A DNA stretch of 31,340 nucleotides, taken from positions 1 to 31,340 of the forward strand of contig CAZWLD010000025.1 of NCBI GenBank assembly GCA_964634685.1. Direction: 5' to 3'. The position numbers and the translations under genes are program-made. The DNA is from CAZWLD01 sp964634685. Lineage in GTDB: Bacteria; Bacillota_I; Bacilli_A; Acholeplasmatales; JAEDCM01. Of the stretch, positions 6,318 to 14,464 are shown in pieces. The notes below the pieces were generated by a model that was given only the letters and a program-made list of their open reading frames with translations, was not told the origin of the DNA and made no database searches. Positions within the stretch are counted from its first letter, which is position 1; every line of letters begins with the position of its first letter.

Positions 6318-7424
6318 TTAATTAACAATCTTAAAATTTTTTAATCTTTCTAACTCTTTCCTCACAACAGTTGAGGAAACAATAGATTTTGCTTTAATTA
6401 AATCTTCTTGACCAATTGGCGATATTTGATTTAATTCAATACTTCTCTTAATCGCAATATCCTTCGTTTGATTGCATAGTTCAACAATATCCGCACTACT
6501 ATAGCAATCAGTTTGTAAAGCCATATCCTCATAGTCTATATCCGAAATCGGAACTTCACTTAACTCATGCATTAATAATTTATATCTTGATACCTTATCT
6601 GGCAACCCAACATAAATCTTCTTGTTAAATCTTCCAGATTGAAGGAGCGCCGAATCAATATTCCAAGGCTTATTCGTCGACGCAATCAAAAGAATTGTGT
6701 TTTCAATAGACTCAAAGCCATCGATTTGCGATAGAAATTCCGATACCATCATATTAACCGAATGTGAATTGTTATTGTTGCGATTTGTTCCTAAGGCATC
6801 AAACTCATCAAAGAAAATGATCGAACGCTCATTCTTTCGGGCATTTTCAAAGAGCTCTCTTATTCTACGCTCTGACTCTCCAAACCATTTTGAAGTAATA
6901 TCAGAACATTTAATTGAATAAAACTTGGCATCTATTTCATTCGCAATCGCCTTAGCAATCATTGTCTTTCCTGTTCCTGGGGCACCATACAATAAAATGC
7001 CCCCACCAGAATTACGTTTGAATGCCTTATATATGTCCTGATACTTAAAGGGATAAACTACCATTTGAAAAATCAACTCTTTAACATTATCTAAGCCAAT
7101 AACATCATCAAAGGTTATTTTGTTACAAGAGGCATTTTTACTATCATCCTCTGACTTTGATAATTGAGAGTAATTTGCCATCTCATATTTACATTTTAGT
7201 GTTCTATACTTATTTATTGTAGCTTCCGAAACAGGCTCATGAAATAAAAAGAACCTTTCCGAGGACATTTGTTTATTAACATCAAATCGATCATACTTAA
7301 CAACACACTTTTCTCCATCAACATTAATAATAGTTCCAACTCCATAATTAATATGGTTAACCCTTTCACCAATCATTGATTGCAAAAGATTATGTAATGT
7401 TTGTTGGTATTCTAATTTAGTCAC
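6318..7424 (-). CDS. AAA+ ATPase (Vps4/p97-like module) with Tudor-like N-terminal domain; likely unfoldase of the Ntn complex
   Basis: 368 residues, GTG start with GGGGGA upstream. Residues 17-46 (GERVNHINYGVGTI then VVKYD) resemble the small Tudor/SH3-like barrel at the C-terminus of UvrD/PcrA helicases; proteasomal ATPases instead carry an OB fold. The AAA module has Walker A at 147-154 (GAPGTGKT), a pore loop SKWFGESE at 178-185 like Vps4, katanin and p97, Walker B IIFFDEFD with D206/E207, sensor-1 N251 and the second-region segment DSALLQSGRF. There the first arginine of the usual LRPGR pair is Gln262, leaving R265. The C-terminus (FKIVN) has no HbYX docking motif. Position between ntn2 and ntn3 on the same strand points to ATP-driven substrate feeding; this coupling is inference. 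Confidence 0.85.
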   Translation of the reverse strand: MTKLEYQQTLHNLLQSMIGERVNHINYGVGTIINVDGEKCVVKYDRFDVNKQMSSERFFLFHEPVSEATINKYRTLKCKYEMANYSQLSKSEDDSKNASCNKITFDDVIGLDNVKELIFQMVVYPFKYQDIYKAFKRNSGGGILLYGAPGTGKTMIAKAIANEIDAKFYSIKCSDITSKWFGESERRIRELFENARKNERSIIFFDEFDALGTNRNNNNSHSVNMMVSEFLSQIDGFESIENTILLIASTNKPWNIDSALLQSGRFNKKIYVGLPDKVSRYKLLMHELSEVPISDIDYEDMALQTDCYSSADIVELCNQTKDIAIKRSIELNQISPIGQEDLIKAKSIVSSTVVRKELERLKNFKIVN

Positions 7425-7458
7425 TTACGATTCCCCCTTTAAAATAGCTCCGTAACCA

Positions 7459-8091
7459 TTATTCAACATTTAAGGCCTTCTTGATATCCTCTCTACTGTA
7501 TTCCTTAACCTCACAGGTATTTGTATCAGTAATTAAGATTGGACGAACCTCTGAACTAGAAGCCGCATATAAAGCCCTCATTAAACGATAATTAACTGGT
7601 TGTCCTATAGTTTGGGCTAATATTTCCATTGCCTTATCACTATTAAAGCCAATAGCCATATAATCATTAATCTCGTTAACAAATTTAGTTCCAAGAATAT
7701 CAAAAATCTTATCCTTATATACAAACAAAAACTCATTATTCATAAATGAATCCGGATTAGTTAAATCAGCTCCGAAAAATCCATCTAACGCCTTAACTAT
7801 GTTTTCTAACATTTCCTTCTTTATAAAATCAACATCAATATTTCCACTAGCTGCGCGACTTTCAGGAATAAGGCTTCTAATCATCATAACCGTTAATTCC
7901 CACATTAATACATTTCCTTGACAGACGATAAAGGAATTTTCCAAGCCCTTAGTTTTCCACATCCTACAATTAGTTCCCCAAAGACGATATTCATCAATAA
8001 CTATTGGTGAATGAGATTTATTCTCTTTACATTCTAAATCTACCGCAAGATATACGCAATCATTTTCTTTAATCGCAATCATTAAGCTCAT
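7459..8091 (-). CDS. Proteasome/HslV-like Ntn-hydrolase subunit 2 (divergent)
   Basis: 210 residues, paralogue of the proteins at 5613-6230 and 8110-8700. It keeps Ser after Met1 and the D17 equivalent (CVYLAVDLE), but is the most divergent of the three. The Lys33 position is Arg (NCRMWK), the GQAG turn becomes CQGN, and AVGSG becomes AIGFNS. A longer loop separates D17 from the next strand. It may be a structural or regulatory subunit or have altered activity. Shine-Dalgarno GGGAGAAG precedes the ATG; 18 bases separate it from ntn1 and 34 from the ATPase, so co-transcription is near certain. Confidence 0.7.
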   Translation of the reverse strand: MSLMIAIKENDCVYLAVDLECKENKSHSPIVIDEYRLWGTNCRMWKTKGLENSFIVCQGNVLMWELTVMMIRSLIPESRAASGNIDVDFIKKEMLENIVKALDGFFGADLTNPDSFMNNEFLFVYKDKIFDILGTKFVNEINDYMAIGFNSDKAMEILAQTIGQPVNYRLMRALYAASSSEVRPILITDTNTCEVKEYSREDIKKALNVE

Positions 8092-8109
8092 AAAGTCTTC
8101 TCCCTTCGT

Positions 8110-8700
8110 TTATTCATTGATAATTTCATATTCGCAAGCTTCTGTGTCTATTAACAATAACGGATAAGCTGTATTAGCATTTTTAGCTAGTGCTGCCCTT
8201 AAACTCATTAATAGTCTCTTTTTAGGATCATCAATATGTGCTGTCGTCAATAAGCTACCAAGAGCCTCCTCAACACCATCACCAATCGCAAGGTAATCAT
8301 CTGATTCAATTACCGCTCCATTCTGAAATATCGAAAATAGCTTATCCTTATAGGCCACAATCATTTCTGAATTACAACTATAATCATCATTGCCTTTTTT
8401 AATTAGATGCCTATTCTCAAATAAATCAAAAAGCCTTGGCACAAAATCATTGACCATAAATTCAAAATCAACCTTGCCCTCTTGCGCTACCGATTCAGGC
8501 ACAAGCCTTGAGCAGCGAGCCACATTGTGTTCGACAAAGCTTCCTGTTAACGACATTAGCATATTACTACATTCCTTTACCTTGAATATGCGATAGCAAT
8601 TGAAATTTGTAAGATAAAAATTTACGCCCCCTTTATGCGCAAGTGAATCCGAGCCCATATAAACGACTCCGTTATGCTTTAATGCAATTGTTAAACTCAT
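8110..8700 (-). CDS. Proteasome/HslV-like Ntn-hydrolase subunit 1
   Basis: 196 residues, first gene of the operon. Met1 is followed by Ser and LTIALKHNG, with VYMGSDSL placing an Asp at the D17 position. NCYRIFK puts Arg where proteasome subunits have Lys33, and AIGDGVEEA replaces the GSG of subunit 3 with GDG. The fold signature is clear while the active site is partly altered. Three linked, unequal paralogues suggest a hetero-oligomeric ring (inference from analogy with eukaryotic beta rings). AGGAGGAG lies 8 bases before the ATG. The 200-base leader upstream carries an inverted repeat at 8793-8808. Confidence 0.75.
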   Translation of the reverse strand: MSLTIALKHNGVVYMGSDSLAHKGGVNFYLTNFNCYRIFKVKECSNMLMSLTGSFVEHNVARCSRLVPESVAQEGKVDFEFMVNDFVPRLFDLFENRHLIKKGNDDYSCNSEMIVAYKDKLFSIFQNGAVIESDDYLAIGDGVEEALGSLLTTAHIDDPKKRLLMSLRAALAKNANTAYPLLLIDTEACEYEIINE

Positions 8701-8792
8701 TAATTAAACTCCTCCTATTTTCAAAATTAATTAATAAAACAACGCTTCTCGCTTCTTCATCACCCTTTCTTTTCCATGAATACATAAATATA

Positions 8793-8808
8793 TTACATAC
8801 TAATGTAA
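8793..8808. promoter_or_regulatory. Inverted repeat in the leader of the proteasome-like operon
   Basis: TTACAT-ACTA-ATGTAA, a 6-bp perfect inverted repeat with a 4-base spacer, about 95 bases upstream of the first start codon. The region 8701-8900 is otherwise gene-free and AT-rich; a clear -35/-10 pair could not be fixed. An operator role is inference. Confidence 0.35.
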
Positions 8809-8900
8809 CATCATTTCTGTTATAAATAATAATTACTAATATCGATTGATAAAAAATTTTCTTTATAGTTTTTAAATGAGAAATCATTACAAAAATTACT

Positions 8901-8932
8901 AAAAAAAACACCCCTTATACAAAGTATAAGGG
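8901..8932 (-). terminator. Intrinsic terminator after the polymerase gene
   Basis: Perfect 9-bp stem CCCTTATAC / GTATAAGGG with a 3-base loop (8912-8932). In the minus direction it is followed by GTGTTTTTTTT. It closes the topB-polymerase unit 36 bases after the stop codon and insulates the proteasome-like operon. Confidence 0.92.
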
Positions 8933-8967
8933 ATAATATAAAAATCATCGATATTTATGTAATTTTA

Positions 8968-11562
8968 TCATTTTTTTGTATATTTTAATCCATATAAATC
9001 ATATTCGCCATCAGCCATTGGAATAACCCTAAGCATTTTTTCTTTACTCTCATTAAGGATTTTTTTAAACAAATCACATTCTAACAAAGGGGCATATATT
9101 TGCCAATTATCAGAATTTTTCTTTTCATAATGCTTCAACGCTAAAAACAATACATATTCATCATCTAAAATCGAAGCGATTTCCCTCTTCCGCTCCTCCT
9201 TGACCTCTCTTATTCTTTCATAGAGAAGATCTCTTTCATCCTCATCAGATTTCCGTAAATTCTTATATAAAAGATTTATTATATTTGCGTATTTTTCGCA
9301 TATTCTAATAACCCTGTCCCTTTGTCCATAAGCGGTAGAGCTACACCTTTCGCAAACCTTTAGCATATCAAAAATATAGCTATATTCCTTTTTCTTTTCC
9401 TTTCCCTTACGATAATCAATTTCATTAGCTGATTTAAACATAAATTCCATTGGCGCCTTATAGAAGGAATATTCTCTGCCTTTAATGTCTAAATTATTTT
9501 GCTCAGCATAAATCGAATCAATTTCCTTAAAAAATAGCGGTTTATCTACCCAATATTTATTTTCAATAGACTTTATCTCCTTTGATACATTTATACTATC
9601 ATAGCTCCGTTTAGCCTTATCGATTTCAATACCCGAAAGCACAGCTAATTTACAAACATCCTCATAAATATTCTTGATTTCTTTATAATCTATACCTTCA
9701 TTCAATTTATCCCAAATAATACTATTGAGCTTTTGTGATAAATTAACAATTTCACCAATTCTATTTTCACTTGTATTATGATCTAATTCCCAAAGCTCTT
9801 GTTCTTTATTACCTTTAGCTTCAATATTACAAACAGGAACCTTAAAGATATCCTTTTGCCAAAAGGCTTTTTCCACAATTAATCTCTCATTTGTAATAAG
9901 CATTGTATCGGAATCATAATCACAGCCATTTAATCGCTGTTGGATATTCTCACCAAGCGCATTTACGCAAACAATATTCTCACCCAAATCAAAATAATCC
10001 CAAATATCATTTGCTATATTATTTAAAGCACAATATAAATTACCCATCGTAATATGCGGAGAGCGAGCACAAACCATCTTCTCGCCATTTGAAAACTTCC
10101 AACAAGCAATTTCTCCAAAATTTAAAACGCTTGAGACATTTTTTCGATTATTTAAATCAAATTCACCAGCTAAAGCCATAAGCATTTCTGGTCCATTTCC
10201 AAATAAAGTCGCGTTTGTCCCTGAAAGTAAAATATGCCCGAGCCTTAGCTTTTTCTTTTGAGCCTCAATTACATCATTCCGAAAATTGATATAGAGCTTT
10301 GTATTCTTAAAGCCATAATTGATTTTCATCAAATCAAAAATAATGTTGCTTCTTTCCCCAAGCCCAATGGAGATATCAAGAGCTTCATCATCAGCTTCTC
10401 TTTTAAAAGCATCAGAAAAATGATAACGCATAAAATCATAATCATTTCTTAGCAATGACAAGTAATCCTTGCTTGGCTTTAATAAATCGTTCGCATCATC
10501 TTCGTTAAAATTCAAGGAATTAATAAATTGATAGCTTGCTTGAACCATCCTTCCATCAAAAAATTTGGTTCTTTTATCATATTTCACAACACCAAAGGTA
10601 CTATCAATTCGATCCATCCATTTGCGAATATTACTTAAAGTCAATCCACCCTTCATAAATTTCAAAAACTTCAAGCTATTTGGAGTTGTGACCATAACAA
10701 TTTGCTTAATATCCGTAGCTAAGGTGATAAAGCCTCTTCCCTTTAAATCATCTAGAGAAATATTTTTATCAAAAAACCATTTTTGAAGCCTTGTCCTAAA
10801 TCCACACGACTTAAAAAATTTATTGCGAAGAAGAAGCATATGCCTATCACTATAATTTTGAAATAGGCTTTCATCAAGTAAGCTTTCTCCATCCCAAATA
10901 TCATTTACAATCACCTTTTCCTTGGTGCTTGCTACTAAAGCTCCATCCTGTTCCTCGACACTGATAACCTCTTCAATAAATTCACTTTTACAATCATTAA
11001 TAAATAAAATACCATCAAGAGGAATATCAATTGTTCCCTTAATAGAGCTCAATGATAATGACTTGTAGGCTTCAAAGGAGGCAAGATCCTTATTATGAAA
11101 ATCTAAGCCACATTCTCCCCATTTTGCCATATGCTTATATAGCTTTTCATTTATGAATAAGCATTTTCCTTGGCGAGAGCTACCACTGCTTCTTTTATAT
11201 CTAACATAATGAACTCCATCAAGATTAAAGCCATTTTCGTAAAAATGCTTTCTCAATCCCTTAAGATTAACATCACCACAAGAAGACTTATAGGTGTAGG
11301 TAAATTTTAGGTTGATAACCGCAAGAATATATTTATTTTCAAAATCATCCTGAAAATAAAATTTATTTCGACATAGCGAGGAATAGCATTTTTCAAGCTC
11401 AACTATATCAAGCGAATAATCCAACACATTTTTAAACAAATTAAAATAAGCATGATCTTTTTTTGAAGGCAAAATAAATCCCTTATCAACACCATTTTCA
11501 ATTTCCTGCTTGTATATTTCATTAGCCTCCAGTGAAATAATTCGGTAGCCTTTATTAATCAT
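8968..11562 (-). CDS. Divergent two-barrel RNA polymerase homologue (QDE-1/YonO-like, RdRP-like family)
   Basis: 864 residues. The diagnostic segment is at 544-554: LNGCDYDSDTM, with D548, D550 and D552. It aligns with the metal-binding NADFDGDQM loop of the RNA polymerase beta' double-psi barrel and the DxDGD loop of QDE-1-type and YonO polymerases. Before it, RSPHITMGN (500-508) resembles the conserved basic/Pro segment of these enzymes, and a GENIQQR stretch leads into the motif. The Gly of DGD is Ser here. A long helical C-terminus (about 600-864) includes a CERC pair and highly charged helices. Known relatives make RNA from DNA or RNA templates; template and role here are unknown. It follows topB by 23 bases and ends at a strong terminator, so the two form a unit. 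Confidence 0.7.
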   Translation of the reverse strand: MINKGYRIISLEANEIYKQEIENGVDKGFILPSKKDHAYFNLFKNVLDYSLDIVELEKCYSSLCRNKFYFQDDFENKYILAVINLKFTYTYKSSCGDVNLKGLRKHFYENGFNLDGVHYVRYKRSSGSSRQGKCLFINEKLYKHMAKWGECGLDFHNKDLASFEAYKSLSLSSIKGTIDIPLDGILFINDCKSEFIEEVISVEEQDGALVASTKEKVIVNDIWDGESLLDESLFQNYSDRHMLLLRNKFFKSCGFRTRLQKWFFDKNISLDDLKGRGFITLATDIKQIVMVTTPNSLKFLKFMKGGLTLSNIRKWMDRIDSTFGVVKYDKRTKFFDGRMVQASYQFINSLNFNEDDANDLLKPSKDYLSLLRNDYDFMRYHFSDAFKREADDEALDISIGLGERSNIIFDLMKINYGFKNTKLYINFRNDVIEAQKKKLRLGHILLSGTNATLFGNGPEMLMALAGEFDLNNRKNVSSVLNFGEIACWKFSNGEKMVCARSPHITMGNLYCALNNIANDIWDYFDLGENIVCVNALGENIQQRLNGCDYDSDTMLITNERLIVEKAFWQKDIFKVPVCNIEAKGNKEQELWELDHNTSENRIGEIVNLSQKLNSIIWDKLNEGIDYKEIKNIYEDVCKLAVLSGIEIDKAKRSYDSINVSKEIKSIENKYWVDKPLFFKEIDSIYAEQNNLDIKGREYSFYKAPMEFMFKSANEIDYRKGKEKKKEYSYIFDMLKVCERCSSTAYGQRDRVIRICEKYANIINLLYKNLRKSDEDERDLLYERIREVKEERKREIASILDDEYVLFLALKHYEKKNSDNWQIYAPLLECDLFKKILNESKEKMLRVIPMADGEYDLYGLKYTKK

Positions 11563-11585
11563 TTATTTTACCTCCTTTTATCTAA

Positions 11586-13634
11586 TTATTTTTTATTAAA
11601 TTCCATTTTAAAATTAACATATTCACCAGTATCATCTAAATAAACATCGCAATCATATTTCTTTCCAGTTTTGGAAATCATATTGACACAATGCAAACGA
11701 GCTCCTGGCGTCAAAAGCTTTTTTACGGCAGCTCTAGTCAATGGACCCTTTCCTTTATCAGTAAAAAACTTGTTTTCCTTCCAAATCGAAAACTTACAGC
11801 CGTTTTTATAACCCGTGCAATAGAAGGATTTTTCGCCTTCCATAACATCACATCCGCAGCGAGGACACTTTCCTAAGGATAAGGTATTATTTTTATCAAT
11901 GATTTCATAAAGCTCTGCCTTTGTTATGTTTATCCCATCATCAAGCGTTTTTTCACCTTTTTGGATGGCTTTTAAAATCATCGAAAACTGAACTGTTTTT
12001 TCTTTATACAAATTGATTTTTAAATTATCTAAGGAATTTATTAAAGTAACACCATTAGGCTCAATCGAATAAGTTTGTTTCTTTTGTGAAATATAGCCAT
12101 ATCTTTTGGCATTTTCAATAATCCCTGTTCTGGTGGCCTCGGTTCCAATCTCAACACCCAAAAACATCGCTTTGTATTCATCATCCTCGGTATCTGTTTC
12201 CTTACGGAAAGGATTCTTTAAATAATTAGCTAAATCACTTTCGGATATTTTTTTAGGAGGCTGCGTTTCTTTTTCAATAAGCTCATATTTAGCTTGAATG
12301 ATTTCATCTTTCTCTAAATTAGGCAATTGATTTTTAAAATCCTTAGGCTCATATTGATAAAAGCCCATAGATATTATTTCCGTTCCTTTTAATTCAAAGG
12401 TTTTATCTAAACAACCAATTTTGATAACCGTCTCAGAAACCTTTGTTTCTTCATCTAAGAAATTAGCCACAAAACGGAATAAAACCGCATTATAAACAAT
12501 CTGTTCCTTCGGATTTAAATTTTTAGGAATTTCAACCGTAGGCGTAATTGCACTATGGCTTTCAACCTTACTATTATCGAAAATGCGCTTTGAAAACTTA
12601 AAGGAAACATTATAATTAGGCTTTAAGACATTAATGACATCCTTTACTCGATCCTGTTCCTCAACCGCTAAATATTCACTATTAGTTCGAGGATAGGTAA
12701 TGTATTTTCTTTCATATAATGATTGAATAATTTGCATTGAATCATTGAAATTCATACCGTGATTTGCCGACAAAAAGGATTGAAGCTTCGACAATGAAAA
12801 GAGCTTTTGCGGCGTTTTGATAATTTCCTTTTTGGTAATATCTAAAACCTTCGTAATTGCATTATTCATCTCATTTAGTAAAGGAAGTCCTTCCTCTTTT
12901 GTTTTAAAACGAGGATTTTTCAAAATCAAAGGAATTTCAATATCATCCTTTTTGGTATGACTCTCAATTTGAAAATATTTTTCCTTCACAAAGCTTTTGA
13001 TTTCCATATCCCGATCATAAATAAATTTTACAATTGGAATTAATACTCTTCCACAAGGATATTTATAGCGAAGCTGAATCGATAAATATCTTGTCAAATT
13101 GATTCCTAAAAGCCAGTCCATATATGCTCTCGTCTTACCAGCATAATAAAGATTTTTGTATTCACTATTATTTTTCATTTCTTTGATTTGCTTACGAATT
13201 GTCTTGGCGGTTTGTTCGGGAAGCCAGAGTCTTTTGACTGGCTTTGTAACATGAGCCCCCATTAAGATCAAATCAATGATAACCTCTCCCTCTTGATCGG
13301 CATCACCACAATTGACAATTTCAGAAATTCGATCTTGATGACAAAGATTATTGATAATATCAAATTGTTCTTGTATTCCCTCATCATCTCGCAATTTATA
13401 TAAAAATTTTTCCGGAATAAAAGGAAGAGGAACATCTTGCCAGGGTTTTTTTTCACCAATATAATCTTCGACATCATTCAAAACAAAAAGATGACCATAA
13501 GCCCATGTGACAACATATTCTTCATTTTCATAATATCCACTTGAATTATTTTTTCCTTTAACTCTTTTTTTTACATTAAGAGCGTCACAAATATTTTTCG
13601 CAAGAGAAGGCTTTTCACAAATAATAAGCTTCAT
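11586..13634 (-). CDS. topB: DNA topoisomerase III (type IA)
   Basis: 682 residues. An N-terminal TOPRIM domain starts with IICEKPSLAKNI and contains the DxDxEGE metal site at 111-117 (DADQEGE). The catalytic tyrosine is Y314 in KYITYPRTNSEYL. A Zn-ribbon with CPRC, then C and C around residues 590-620, and a small C-terminal domain (GPLTRAAVKKLL) follow. The length and domain order match plasmid/ICE-type TopB rather than chromosomal TopA. It relaxes and decatenates single-strand-containing DNA. An intrinsic terminator lies directly upstream, so expression needs read-through or a promoter hidden in the preceding gene. AAGGATA precedes the ATG. Confidence 0.95.
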   Translation of the reverse strand: MKLIICEKPSLAKNICDALNVKKRVKGKNNSSGYYENEEYVVTWAYGHLFVLNDVEDYIGEKKPWQDVPLPFIPEKFLYKLRDDEGIQEQFDIINNLCHQDRISEIVNCGDADQEGEVIIDLILMGAHVTKPVKRLWLPEQTAKTIRKQIKEMKNNSEYKNLYYAGKTRAYMDWLLGINLTRYLSIQLRYKYPCGRVLIPIVKFIYDRDMEIKSFVKEKYFQIESHTKKDDIEIPLILKNPRFKTKEEGLPLLNEMNNAITKVLDITKKEIIKTPQKLFSLSKLQSFLSANHGMNFNDSMQIIQSLYERKYITYPRTNSEYLAVEEQDRVKDVINVLKPNYNVSFKFSKRIFDNSKVESHSAITPTVEIPKNLNPKEQIVYNAVLFRFVANFLDEETKVSETVIKIGCLDKTFELKGTEIISMGFYQYEPKDFKNQLPNLEKDEIIQAKYELIEKETQPPKKISESDLANYLKNPFRKETDTEDDEYKAMFLGVEIGTEATRTGIIENAKRYGYISQKKQTYSIEPNGVTLINSLDNLKINLYKEKTVQFSMILKAIQKGEKTLDDGINITKAELYEIIDKNNTLSLGKCPRCGCDVMEGEKSFYCTGYKNGCKFSIWKENKFFTDKGKGPLTRAAVKKLLTPGARLHCVNMISKTGKKYDCDVYLDDTGEYVNFKMEFNKK

Positions 13635-13650
13635 AAAAATATCCTTTCTA

Positions 13651-13690
13651 GAAAAAACAACCTATCCAAGATAATATACATAGGTTGTTT
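13651..13690 (-). terminator. Intrinsic terminator/attenuator before topB
   Basis: 11-bp perfect stem AAACAACCTAT (13655-13665) / ATAGGTTGTTT (13680-13690). In the minus direction it runs straight into TTTTTTC. It overlaps the last codons and stop of the upstream gene, and the topB ribosome site begins about 10 bases later. Confidence 0.85.
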
Positions 13691-14429
13691 CTCCATCGTT
13701 ATATTTATAAAACGAAATATAAGTATTTTTAGAGGTAATTAAATCATTAACTGAGGTATAAAACCAGTCATTAATTTTGAAACCAGCTTCCCTATAGCAT
13801 TTTGACATCAAATCCGTACAATAATGGCTTTTTTTCGTGTTAAAGATAAACGAATAATTGTAAGGATCACCCATCTTAGCAAGAATGTTGTTTGTAAAAT
13901 TATCTGTATCCTCTTTGGTGACTCCTTTTACTCTTATTCCGATTGTTTCCTCTCTTCGGTCCGATAAAAACCAATTATTTTTAATTTCGCGAACATAATT
14001 CGAATCCTCAGTATTTCCAGCTACCTCTAAAACATTAACCCCTAAATCATCAAAGCTATCCCCATTTTCTAATCCCTTGGCTGCGACCGCATGTCCACCA
14101 AAGAAAAAGGAAATAAATTCATAAATAACTGGTAGATTATCAAAAGGTGATTTCTTATTTAAAAGAATATCGCCATTACTTCCAATGACATGTTCCTTTA
14201 TTGTTGGACGCTCGTAAGCTTCCCATCCTTTTTCTACATATGTTTCACGTGAAACTTTATAATATATAACCTTCGTATTACCAATCATTTCTTCACTTTC
14301 ATAAACACCCGCTTTTTTGAAGTCGTTGATTTCCTGTTGGATATATATATTCTCATAAATTCCATTTGAAACAAAAAACACAAGAAAGGCCAAAAGGCCA
14401 TATAATAATATTTTCTTTACTATTTTCAT
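13662..14429 (-). CDS. Membrane-anchored permuted NlpC/P60 (YiiX/YebB-like) protein
   Basis: 255 residues. Residues 5-22 (KILLYGLLAFLVFFVSNG) form an N-terminal membrane anchor or uncleaved signal; the rest should be extracellular. The order of candidate catalytic residues is His first (H113 in FFGGHAVAAKG) and Cys later (C204 in SHYCTDLMSKCYREAG), the circularly permuted order of YiiX/YaeF-like papain-fold enzymes. These act as amidases, peptidases or acyl-processing enzymes; the substrate cannot be told. An extended -10 promoter places the probable transcription start at the initiator ATG, and no Shine-Dalgarno is present. Its 3' end is inside a terminator. Confidence 0.65.
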   Translation of the reverse strand: MKIVKKILLYGLLAFLVFFVSNGIYENIYIQQEINDFKKAGVYESEEMIGNTKVIYYKVSRETYVEKGWEAYERPTIKEHVIGSNGDILLNKKSPFDNLPVIYEFISFFFGGHAVAAKGLENGDSFDDLGVNVLEVAGNTEDSNYVREIKNNWFLSDRREETIGIRVKGVTKEDTDNFTNNILAKMGDPYNYSFIFNTKKSHYCTDLMSKCYREAGFKINDWFYTSVNDLITSKNTYISFYKYNDGETTYVYYLG

Positions 14430-14435
14430 ACATCA

Positions 14436-14464
14436 ATTATAGCACAAAATAGAAGAAAATGTAA
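14436..14464 (-). promoter_or_regulatory. Extended -10 promoter for a probably leaderless mRNA
   Basis: On the minus strand TGCTATAAT gives a full extended -10 (TATAAT at 14436-14441), with TTACAT 17 bases upstream as a weak -35 (14459-14464). The gene's ATG starts 6 bases after the -10, where transcription would begin. Confidence 0.6.

Noticed and set aside
5613..8700. Ordinary hslVU (clpQY) operon
   Set aside because: The ATPase lacks the HslU I-domain and GHSL-type features, and there are three Ntn paralogues rather than one.
8672..8911. A 79-codon open frame overlapping the start of the first Ntn gene
   Set aside because: It begins inside the polymerase terminator, overlaps ntn1 in another frame, has no ribosome site and has low-complexity Ile/Lys content.
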